Source: Puniceicoccales bacterium (GTDB lineage Bacteria; Verrucomicrobiota; Verrucomicrobiia; Opitutales; JAIRKQ01). From it: DNA of 12,326 nt. Below are positions 1 through 6,548 of this stretch, piece by piece. The position numbers were made by a program, and so were the translations under genes. Under the pieces are notes generated by a model. It was not told the DNA's origin. It did not search any database and worked only from the letters and a program-made list of their open reading frames with translations. The DNA lies in NCBI GenBank assembly GCA_031266155.1, contig JAISBO010000021.1:1-12326 (forward strand). The letters run 5' to 3'. Each line of letters begins with the position of its first letter. Within the stretch, counting starts at the first letter, position 1.

Positions 1-1086
1 AGCGAAGATCACTTGCGTCGCCTGCGGAATGAATTTTTTGAGCGTGCGCTCGAAAAATTTAATTCCAAAGTGCTAGTTCTCGGACATCAAAAAAATGACA
101 TAGCCGAAACGCTACTAATGCGAATGGTTCGTGGAAGTGATACGGCAGGGCTTTCCTCACCCCGTGCCATAACAATTTTCAAGGAAAAGTATTTAAAATT
201 ACGACCATTGCTAAATTTCACAAAACAGGAAATGGAAATTTGTCTGAAAAGTTCAAAAATTGAATGGCGTAACGATAAAACTAATTTCGAAAATGACTTT
301 TTCAGGAATAAAATTCGCAATATCATTTTGCCGAAGATTCAAGAAATAGCTGGCCATTTCGACGTTGTTAAAAATCTAGCAAGTGTAAGGCAAAACCTGG
401 AGGAAGCTGACGATGCCATAGGTTTTTTTGCAAAAAAATATCTCAATGGTAGAGACCTGAAAGGAAAACTTATAATTTCCGATTTGAAAAAATTACCAAC
501 TGCCCTACTGAAAAAGATTTTTGTAGAATTTTTGGTAGCCAATGACCTCGACGTTCGGCGCTCCTATGTTCAAACATTTCTGGATAAAATGCGCCTGGGT
601 AAAACGACGGTTTTCAGCGTTGGCAAATGGAATTTCATCAAATTTGACGGCAACAGTTTTTACCTGACTAGCGAAAAAGAAGATAAAAAAGATGACGGCT
701 GGGTGGTCGAAGATTTGAAAATGGGGCAAAATCGCTTGCCAAATGGAAAAGCCTTGGCCATTCAAAATGTGGAAATTTCCAAAAAAATTTGGGAAGATTT
801 AAAAAATATGGACCGAGGGAAACAGTGCTACGCCGTTGTCGAAAAAATATCAGAAATTTCGGTAAAAAAATATAAACCTTTATTCAAGTATACACCACTC
901 GGGCATAATTCAGAAAAAAAACTGGGGGATGTTTTGACTACAAAAATTGTCCCAAAGGAGGACAGACGGCTATTGCCTGTGGTGTTTGTTAGTGGTAAGG
1001 TCTGTTGGGTTCCTCACTTGCCGGTTTCAGATTATTTCAAAATAAAAACGAAAGACAGCGAGGCTCTTCTATTGACATATGCATGA
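1..1086 (+). CDS. tilS: tRNA(Ile)-lysidine synthetase TilS, 5'-truncated by the window edge
   Basis: TilS uses ATP to attach lysine to C34 of tRNA-Ile(CAU), so that the tRNA reads AUA and is charged with Ile. The reading frame is open from base 1 (first codons S-E-D-H-L), so the N-terminal part with the PP-loop SGGxDS motif lies outside the window. Visible from the first codon are the G-H-x-x-x-D-x-A-E-T segment (residues 28-37), then V-R-G-S, the R-P-L-L segment, and the W-R-N-D...F-F-R-N-x-I-R...L-P block typical of the catalytic core. The C-terminal TilS domain is near the end: Y-K-P-L-F...P-L-G...K-K-L-G-D, then V-P, then W-V-P-H...F-K-I. Family members usually have two Asp in the G-H-x-x-D-D-Q-x-E-T motif; here the first is Asn (N32). 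The TGA stop at 1084-1086 overlaps an ATG at 1083. Identification is firm; full length is unknown. Confidence 0.92.
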   Translation, partial: SEDHLRRLRNEFFERALEKFNSKVLVLGHQKNDIAETLLMRMVRGSDTAGLSSPRAITIFKEKYLKLRPLLNFTKQEMEICLKSSKIEWRNDKTNFENDFFRNKIRNIILPKIQEIAGHFDVVKNLASVRQNLEEADDAIGFFAKKYLNGRDLKGKLIISDLKKLPTALLKKIFVEFLVANDLDVRRSYVQTFLDKMRLGKTTVFSVGKWNFIKFDGNSFYLTSEKEDKKDDGWVVEDLKMGQNRLPNGKALAIQNVEISKKIWEDLKNMDRGKQCYAVVEKISEISVKKYKPLFKYTPLGHNSEKKLGDVLTTKIVPKEDRRLLPVVFVSGKVCWVPHLPVSDYFKIKTKDSEALLLTYA

Positions 1087-1130
1087 TGCATGTTAGTTGG
1101 TATTGTAGTCGTGTTTGGGATTTGCCTTAT

Positions 1131-3263
1131 ATGCCAAAAAAAAATAATTCAAAATTTGTGTTTCAACTAAAGGTTGTTGGGGTTTGGGTAATCGTAATGT
1201 TGGCAATTTTTGCCCTATGGAGTATGTATAGTCCCATGGTTGTGACCGTACAAGGCAATGGGTGGAACATAGAAGCGGTCATAGAAGCGGCAGAAAAGAA
1301 CGACATTGTGTCCGGTGTCATACAAGGTGTTCCCGCGAAAGGGTTCGAATGGTATAAGTTGTATGGGGAGGCTAAAAAGACTGGAAAGAAAGTTATATCA
1401 AATGCCAATACGAGCCAACAAGTTACTGGCAATGCCAGCTTTTTGAAGAAATTTAATGATGCCATTGCCAAAAACAATACAATTTCCCAAAATAACACAA
1501 ATGCAGACACGGAAGTTTTTATGGCGGAAGGCCGTTTAACTTCCAGTCGCTATAACCGTCTAATAAAATCATCGGACGTATGGGTTGAAAAGCCAAGTTC
1601 AGCACTATGGAGTGACATTTTGGTTAATACGGTGCCCTATGTCATTTTTTTGCTACTAATATTTTTCATTCTTGGAAGGCAGCTGCAGGGAGCTGGAAAA
1701 ACCACGATGGCATTTGGAAAAAGTCGAGCTAAGTTACTAACACAGGATAAGAAAAAAATTACATTCAACGACGTTGCCGGGTGTGATGAAGCGAAGGAAG
1801 AAGTAGCAGAGATCGTAGATTTTTTGAAAAATCCGAAGAAATTTTTGGATATTGGCGGGCGTATTCCCAAGGGATGTTTAATGTTTGGAGCTCCGGGGAC
1901 AGGGAAAACCTTATTGGCAAAGGCAGTTGCGGGAGAGGCAAAGGTTCCATTTTTTAGCATGAGTGGATCGGATTTCGTCGAAATGTTCGTCGGAGTGGGA
2001 GCGTCCCGTGTTCGAGATTTGTTCGAACAGGGCAGAAAAAATGCTCCCTGCATATTGTTCATCGACGAAATAGATGCAGTCGGTCGCCAGCGAGGAGCCG
2101 GCCTCGGTGGAGGCAACGATGAGAGGGAGCAAACACTTAATTCCCTACTCGTTGAAATGGATGGATTTGATAGTCGCGAAGGGGTAATCATCATGGCGGC
2201 CACAAATCGGCCAGATGTTTTAGATTCGGCACTTCTGAGGCCCGGGAGATTTGACCGACAAATAGTAATCGACCTGCCGGACCTAAACGGTCGAGAAGAA
2301 ATTTTAAAGGTCCATGCAAAAAAGATTAAGCTGGATAAAAGTGTTAACCTGAGGGATGTAGCGCGTAATGCATCCGGTTTCTCGGGGGCAGATTTGGAAA
2401 ACTTGCTGAATGAATCAGCGCTACTGGCAGCCCGCGAAAATAAGAAAACCGTGTCTAAAAATGACATGGATGAGGCCCGGGATAAGATCGCATTCGGCCG
2501 GGAACGTAAAAAGTTGATGGATGATTCCGATAAAAAGATTACGGCTTACCATGAAGCTGGCCACGCCATCGTTCAAGTAATTGTCGATGATGGAAATCTT
2601 CCAGTGCACAAGGTGACAATTATTCCCCGTGGACAAAGTTTGGGAAGTACCATGTTTATTCCCCAAAAGGACATTCTAAACTATTCGAAAAAGAATTTGG
2701 AGTCTCAAATTTGCTGTTCAATGGGCGGGCGCGTGGCCGAAGAAATTGTATTTTCCGAAATGACCAGCGGTGCCTCGTCTGATATAAAATCAGCGACGAA
2801 GCTTGCAAGAAAGATGGTCTGCGATTGGGGAATGAGTCCCCTCGGTCCGGTCGCCTATGGGGAAAACCAGGACCACATATTTCTAGGCCGCGAAATTTCT
2901 CGCTCGCAAAATTATAGCGAACTAACGGCTCAAAAGATTGACTCCGCAGTTATAGCATTTGTTGAAGCTGGCTATCGGCGTGCCCTAGAAATTTTGCAAG
3001 AAAAACGAGCGGTTTTGGACAAGCTTGCGGAGGCATTGTTAAAGTATGAAACCATTGACGGTGTTTATGTCTATGATCTTGTAAAGAATGGCGACTTTAC
3101 CATGAACATAACCCCACCGGAAAAGAGAAACAAACAAAGAAATGATGATGATAACGGAACGACTCCTAGGAAACGGCAAAATGACAAAAACTCAAAGAAT
3201 GATTCGGGAAGTATTGCACTTCCGGTGGGTAGTCTTGAACAACCTAAACCAACTGGGGTATAA
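1131..3263 (+). CDS. ftsH: ATP-dependent zinc metalloprotease FtsH
   Basis: FtsH is a membrane-anchored hexameric AAA+ protease that extracts and degrades misfolded membrane proteins and short-lived regulators. With the ATG at 1131 the protein has 710 residues. The order is: basic N-terminus; transmembrane helix 1 at about 15-33; a periplasmic domain of about 130 residues; transmembrane helix 2 at about 164-181; Walker A G-A-P-G-T-G-K-T at 253-260; pore motif F-V-G shortly after; Walker B ending D312-E313; second region of homology near 357-376 with arginine fingers R370 and R373; zinc site H474-E-A-G-H478; third ligand D551. The tail after about residue 660 is polar, charged and probably disordered. 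The frame is open further upstream. ATG 1083/1086 would overlap the tilS stop and add 16 residues, and TTG 1005 would add 42. I chose 1131 because it places a short basic leader directly before the first membrane helix. No start has a good Shine-Dalgarno sequence. Confidence 0.96.
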   Translation: MPKKNNSKFVFQLKVVGVWVIVMLAIFALWSMYSPMVVTVQGNGWNIEAVIEAAEKNDIVSGVIQGVPAKGFEWYKLYGEAKKTGKKVISNANTSQQVTGNASFLKKFNDAIAKNNTISQNNTNADTEVFMAEGRLTSSRYNRLIKSSDVWVEKPSSALWSDILVNTVPYVIFLLLIFFILGRQLQGAGKTTMAFGKSRAKLLTQDKKKITFNDVAGCDEAKEEVAEIVDFLKNPKKFLDIGGRIPKGCLMFGAPGTGKTLLAKAVAGEAKVPFFSMSGSDFVEMFVGVGASRVRDLFEQGRKNAPCILFIDEIDAVGRQRGAGLGGGNDEREQTLNSLLVEMDGFDSREGVIIMAATNRPDVLDSALLRPGRFDRQIVIDLPDLNGREEILKVHAKKIKLDKSVNLRDVARNASGFSGADLENLLNESALLAARENKKTVSKNDMDEARDKIAFGRERKKLMDDSDKKITAYHEAGHAIVQVIVDDGNLPVHKVTIIPRGQSLGSTMFIPQKDILNYSKKNLESQICCSMGGRVAEEIVFSEMTSGASSDIKSATKLARKMVCDWGMSPLGPVAYGENQDHIFLGREISRSQNYSELTAQKIDSAVIAFVEAGYRRALEILQEKRAVLDKLAEALLKYETIDGVYVYDLVKNGDFTMNITPPEKRNKQRNDDDNGTTPRKRQNDKNSKNDSGSIALPVGSLEQPKPTGV

Positions 3264-4654
3264 TGGAAATGTTTTTTGATTTTGATAGTAAACCTCAGGA
3301 TAGTGAAGATAATGGAAAATCTTCATTCAATTCATTCGAGGAATTAAAAAAACAGTTCGGGGAGATGTTCAGTTCTGCAGGGTCGAAGATGGGCTTTGTT
3401 TTCCCTGCTGGAAATGCGGAAGAAAAGGAAGCAAATGGGGGTAACGCAAAGGAAAAGGAATTTGCTGAATTTATTAAAAAAATCAAAAGCTTTAACATGA
3501 AACCTCGAGAAATTCGGGATTTTCTAGACCGCTTTGTCATAAAACAGTCGGAGGCTAAAAAGGTTCTATCGGTTGCAATTTGTGACCATTACAACCATGT
3601 GCGCAAGTGCCTACTGGATGAAGAATCTTCCCAGGTCGAATATAACAAACAAAACGTTCTCCTCCTTGGCCCAACGGGTGTGGGGAAAACATACCTGATA
3701 AAAAATATTGCCAAGCTCATCGGGGTACCATTTGTAAAAGTTGACGCGACAAAGTTTTCCGAAACAGGATATGTCGGCAGCGATGTGGACGATATGATTC
3801 GAGACCTAATAAAGGCTGCCAATGGGAACGTAAAATTAGCACAGTATGGCATCGTTTTCATCGATGAAATCGATAAGATTGCCATATCGTCCAATTTTGA
3901 AGGCCGTGATGTTTCCGGCCGTGGCGTACAAATAAATCTTTTAAAACTGATGGAAGAAAGCGAAGTCAGTGCATATGGGCAAACGGACATGATATCGCAA
4001 TTGCGGGTTGCCATGAGCTTTGCGGGTGGAAGCGTAGAGCAGAAGCAAAGTATCAATACAAAGCATATTCTGTTCATTGCTAGTGGTGCATTTGACAGGC
4101 TTGTCGACATCGTTAAAACGCGGGTAGGAAACAAAAGCATAGGATTTGGCTTCAAGCTTTCTCCCAATGACCAGGACGAAGCCTATGAATTTTTAAAAAA
4201 AGTTTCTACGGCAGATTTCATCAAATATGGGTTCGAGCCAGAATTTATTGGGCGTTTACCCGTACGGGTTGCCTGTGAAGCACTGAAGGCCGATGATCTA
4301 AAAAATATCTTAGTTTCTTCGGAAGGCTCAATTCTAAAGCAGTACGTGGAAGATTTTGCCGGCTATAAAATAAAATTTAACGTCGATGATGATGCATTGA
4401 CCGAAATTGCTAAACTGGCAGCCGATGAAAAAACGGGGGCTCGGGGCCTGCTCACCATTTTAGAAAAATTACTGCGGGATTCTAAATTCGAATTGCCATC
4501 GACGGAGATTAAAGCCATAAAAGTTACAAAAAACTTTGTAGCAGACCCGGCTAAGGCTCTATCGAATTTGATGGGAAAAAGATCCATGCCAAAAACAACG
4601 GCCCCATCGGCGAATAAAGTTAAAAAAACCGCAAAGAAAGTAAAAAAACCCTAA
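3263..4654 (+). CDS. clpX: ClpX-type AAA+ unfoldase lacking the N-terminal zinc finger
   Basis: This looks like the ATPase partner of the ClpP peptidase, which unfolds substrates and threads them into the chamber. There are 463 residues against about 415-430 in typical ClpX. Seen: an acidic, low-complexity N-terminus of about 75 residues with no C-x-x-C pairs, then K-P-R-E-I-R-D-F-L-D and V-I-K-Q (the usual entry into the ClpX core); Walker A G-P-T-G-V-G-K-T at 136-143; pore loop G-Y-V-G at 169-172; Walker B F-I-D-E at 199-202; R-D-V-S-G-x-G-V-Q; the ClpP-docking I-G-F at 293-295; E-F-I-G-R-L-P-V; sensor-2 G-A-R-G-L at 392-396 (R394). The tail is Lys-rich. The R-K-H pore loop of ClpX is not recognisable. 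HslU was considered, but the I-G-F loop and the lack of an I-domain favour ClpX. The start overlaps the ftsH stop (TAATG). A second ATG at 3269 sits 10 bases after a GGGG and may be the true start. Confidence 0.85.
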   Translation: MEMFFDFDSKPQDSEDNGKSSFNSFEELKKQFGEMFSSAGSKMGFVFPAGNAEEKEANGGNAKEKEFAEFIKKIKSFNMKPREIRDFLDRFVIKQSEAKKVLSVAICDHYNHVRKCLLDEESSQVEYNKQNVLLLGPTGVGKTYLIKNIAKLIGVPFVKVDATKFSETGYVGSDVDDMIRDLIKAANGNVKLAQYGIVFIDEIDKIAISSNFEGRDVSGRGVQINLLKLMEESEVSAYGQTDMISQLRVAMSFAGGSVEQKQSINTKHILFIASGAFDRLVDIVKTRVGNKSIGFGFKLSPNDQDEAYEFLKKVSTADFIKYGFEPEFIGRLPVRVACEALKADDLKNILVSSEGSILKQYVEDFAGYKIKFNVDDDALTEIAKLAADEKTGARGLLTILEKLLRDSKFELPSTEIKAIKVTKNFVADPAKALSNLMGKRSMPKTTAPSANKVKKTAKKVKKP

Positions 4655-4659
4655 CTAAA

Positions 4660-5142
4660 ATGGATCTACTGCCATCCAAATTGTTCAACTTTGCGGATGC
4701 CTGTGTAATTTGCGAAAAGTTACGCGAAGAAAATCGGAAAGTGGTGTTGACCAACGGATGTTTCGATGTGTTACACGTGGGACACATATTTTCCCTTGAA
4801 AATGCAAAAAAACTCGGAGATTCCCTTTGGGTTGCCCTAAATTCTGACCTAAGTGTGAAAGCGTTAAAGGGAGATAAACGCCCTATTTTCTCTGAAAAAA
4901 TGCGAGCCTATGTACTATCTGCCGTATCCGTCGTTGATGGCATTTTTATTTTTAACGGGAGTAGGTTGAAGGACGAAATATTACAATTCCGTCCCGACGT
5001 CTACGCAAAATCTGGAGATTATACCATTGACACGCTGGACCTTTCCGAACGAAAAGCCTTACAAACCGTCGGGGCAGAAATTCATTTCCTCCCATTTGTT
5101 GAAGGTTTCAGCACTACCACTGTTATCAGCAAATTTTCGTAA
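4660..5142 (+). CDS. rfaE2: D-glycero-beta-D-manno-heptose 1-phosphate adenylyltransferase (RfaE2 type)
   Basis: The enzyme joins heptose 1-phosphate and ATP to give ADP-heptose, the precursor of inner-core heptose in LPS; it acts in the cytosol. At 160 residues this is the free-standing adenylyltransferase that corresponds to the C-terminal half of HldE. Seen: T-N-G-C-F-D-V-L-H-V-G-H at 31-42, which contains the H-x-G-H nucleotide-binding signature (H39, H42) of the cytidylyltransferase-like fold; L-K-G-D-K-R-P in the middle; K-S-G-D-Y-T-I-D-T-L in the second half; and the closing G-F-S-T-T at 149-153. No kinase (HldE N-terminal) domain is fused, so the kinase must be encoded elsewhere. The gene starts 5 bases after the clpX stop and is probably the last gene of the cluster. 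I see no clear terminator after it. The motifs exclude most other nucleotidyltransferases; glycerol-3-phosphate cytidylyltransferase is the nearest alternative. Confidence 0.88.
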   Translation: MDLLPSKLFNFADACVICEKLREENRKVVLTNGCFDVLHVGHIFSLENAKKLGDSLWVALNSDLSVKALKGDKRPIFSEKMRAYVLSAVSVVDGIFIFNGSRLKDEILQFRPDVYAKSGDYTIDTLDLSERKALQTVGAEIHFLPFVEGFSTTTVISKFS

Positions 5143-5285
5143 TTCTTGCCCCCTAAAATTTCATACCAAAGAAGTTTTTTCCCTTTCCCCTTACAAGCCA
5201 TTTTAAACCCATAAGCCAAGCTCACTCAAAGTGTTTGGTCCAAATCGGGGCATCATAGAGGAACGAATATAAAATAGGTTTATTT

Positions 5286-5880
5286 ACGCGAACCTCAAAA
5301 TAAAAGAGAAAAGAAATGAACAAATCTTAGGGAAGATGGATGAAAAAACAATCCTAAGACTGGCAAGGCTTTTTGTCACCATAGACGACCTTTGCAAGAA
5401 AAAAAAGATAGAACAAAAGAGAAGGAGAGGATGAGAAAGTGGGTTGTGGGTGAGTGAAATTTTGGCCATACATATATGGTTCAATCTAAGTAAATGCAAG
5501 GATTTCAAGATATTCTACCAGGGGGTAAACGGAGAGTTTTTGTGACCGTTTTTCCCTAAAATGCCAAATTATTCTTCCTTCATGAAACAGGTAAAACGAC
5601 AGGCAAAGACGTTTCATTTTATTGGAAAGGCAAGGCGGAAAATGTACGCCATCGGGAACCACAAAACATTCCAAAATATGGCAAATCGAACCTTCGGTTT
5701 CCACAACATTTGGGGTAAAATTGTATCTCGTCCTGAATGCACGCCGAAAATTTGTGAAATTTTCCCAAAACCAAGGAATTTACACAATATTCCCTGTGCC
5801 GAAGAAGTGTTTGTCGGCTGCGCGGGGAATAATGAGGGACTTCCAACTATCGGCTCTCGGTGGTCCCAAAAATGTCCCCT
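5286..5880 (+). mobile_element. Degenerate IS982-family insertion sequence, copy 1
   Basis: Bases from about 5286 (ACGCGAA) to at least 5822 align with a second copy that begins at 11739. I count roughly 15 differences in about 160 aligned bases in the best stretch. The encoded product matches IS982-type transposase in its L-S-K-C-K-D-F-K-x-F-Y and H-K-T-F...M-A segments, followed in another frame by S-T-T-F-G-V-K-L. The left edge is set only by where the two copies stop resembling each other. The right edge cannot be set because copy 2 leaves the window first; residual coding similarity suggests it reaches about 5865-5880. I could not identify terminal inverted repeats or a target-site duplication. 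The preceding 5143-5285 stretch shows nothing recognisable. Confidence 0.75.
5336..5880 (+). pseudogene. IS982-family transposase remnant, inactive
   Basis: Translation from ATG 5336 begins M-D-E-K-T-I-L-R-L-A-R-L-F and follows copy 2 closely. It is interrupted by TGA at 5432-5434 (an Arg codon in copy 2) and TGA at 5543-5545 (Arg in copy 2). Relative to copy 2, 46 bases are missing after about 5638. That segment encodes the I-D-S-T motif carrying the first aspartate of the DDE-type active site. A one-base insertion around 5650 follows. The frame changes again near 5688 before the S-T-T-F-G segment. With two nonsense codons, a lost catalytic residue and several indels, this cannot make a working transposase. 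The 3' end is ill defined. Confidence 0.8.
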
Positions 5881-6461
5881 AAGATGTACTGGCAAATGGC
5901 ATAAATCTCGTACACTCCCCAACTTTTACTCGTTGATGTCCATGATTGACGCACAAGTAACACAGACTCCGGTTTAACTATCGACGAAATTATTGAATCA
6001 AAAAAAGCGTTGGTTTGGGCCTGTAATTTAACCTGGTCGGGTACGCTTAGGCTTCTTTCTCGAAAAGCAGAGTTAAACTTGGAATCTACCAGGTTTCTGA
6101 GTTTAACAACTTCAAGGCCCGCCAGCGGTTTTAGATTCCTTAGGATATTGTTTTTCAATTTAAAAATTTTGTCCCCCTGTTTCGCATATAGCTCAAACAC
6201 ATTGACCGCCCTATTCGTGCTGACAAAATTACTTGGTTGCGGTGGAAACACTACGCATGCTTTCCTTACCCTAAGAGGATTAGAAAAAAACTTAGATTCA
6301 GAACAATAGGAATTTTCTGGTCCAAAGTGGACAGATACAGCCTTATCATGGAACGTGCTACATGGCGTAAATTGTGGCTGAGAATTGTCATAGGCAGATC
6401 CTTGGTCTTTCATTAGATCTATTCGACAAATATTATTTTCAACTTTCTGAGATGGTTCCAT
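5847..6461 (-). CDS. Hypothetical protein, 204 codons, unrecognised
   Basis: I do not recognise this protein. It starts at ATG 6461 with M-E-P-S-Q-K-V, has no obvious signal peptide or membrane helix, and has no known catalytic motif. The first third is polar and rich in Ser, Asn and Pro. The middle (about residues 90-165) looks helical and charged, with an L-K-N-N-I-L-R-N-L-K segment. The last 30 residues are aromatic-rich. It lies 87 bases after the mutL stop on the same strand, with its own plausible -10 box about 25 bases before the start. Codon use looks like ordinary coding sequence, and no overlapping frame gives a better protein. Its last codons run into the probable 3' end of IS copy 1, so the C-terminus may be truncated or replaced by IS sequence. 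It could be a real lineage-specific gene, or the 5' part of one broken by the IS. Confidence 0.45.
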   Translation of the reverse strand: MEPSQKVENNICRIDLMKDQGSAYDNSQPQFTPCSTFHDKAVSVHFGPENSYCSESKFFSNPLRVRKACVVFPPQPSNFVSTNRAVNVFELYAKQGDKIFKLKNNILRNLKPLAGLEVVKLRNLVDSKFNSAFRERSLSVPDQVKLQAQTNAFFDSIISSIVKPESVLLVRQSWTSTSKSWGVYEIYAICQYILGDIFGTTESR

Positions 6462-6485
6462 GTATGTGCTTATATATTAGAAGAT

Positions 6486-6491
6486 TATACT
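6486..6491 (-). promoter_or_regulatory. Candidate -10 box (TATAAT) for the hypothetical gene at 6461
   Basis: The minus strand carries a perfect TATAAT here, about 25 bases upstream of the ATG at 6461, which would leave a leader of roughly 18-20 bases. The upstream region is a run of T and A with no clear TTGACA; a T-rich hexamer about 16-17 bases upstream is the only candidate. A perfect consensus hexamer is expected by chance in such AT-rich spacer DNA, so the position relative to the ORF is the main support. Confidence 0.4.
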
Positions 6492-6494
6492 ATT

Positions 6495-6514
6495 TTTTTG
6501 CAAGCAAAAAAACA
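6495..6514. repeat. Perfect A/T-run palindrome between mutL and the hypothetical gene
   Basis: Seven T, then GC, a two-base AA centre, then GC and seven A form a perfect inverted repeat with 9-base arms. It sits in the 87-base gap after the mutL stop, directly upstream of the candidate -10 box. It could act as a weak terminator for mutL, mark an AT-rich upstream promoter element, or simply be a cruciform-prone run. The stem has only two G-C pairs per arm, so a strong intrinsic terminator is doubtful. Confidence 0.4.
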
Positions 6515-6548
6515 TTTTTTTTGATTAGTTTTTTTGAAACAAGATGGG

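Noticed and set aside
1637..2467. Long minus-strand ORF (276 codons) opposite ftsH
   Set aside because: It is antisense to the highly conserved AAA+ domain, Ser/Pro-rich in composition, and has no protein-like motif; its openness follows from ftsH codon use.
3589..4167. Minus-strand ORF of 192 codons opposite clpX
   Set aside because: It lies entirely inside the conserved ClpX core on the other strand, with no recognisable family.
5561..5977. Plus-strand ORF of 138 codons
   Set aside because: It is a mixed-frame fragment of the dead IS transposase that runs on into flanking DNA, not a separate gene.
6010..6309. Plus-strand ORF of 99 codons opposite the hypothetical gene
   Set aside because: It is shorter than the minus-strand frame, has no promoter or ribosome-binding site, and reads as a shadow.
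6320..6332. Small inverted repeat GTCCA-aag-TGGAC
   Set aside because: It is only five base pairs, lies inside the hypothetical ORF, and is expected by chance.
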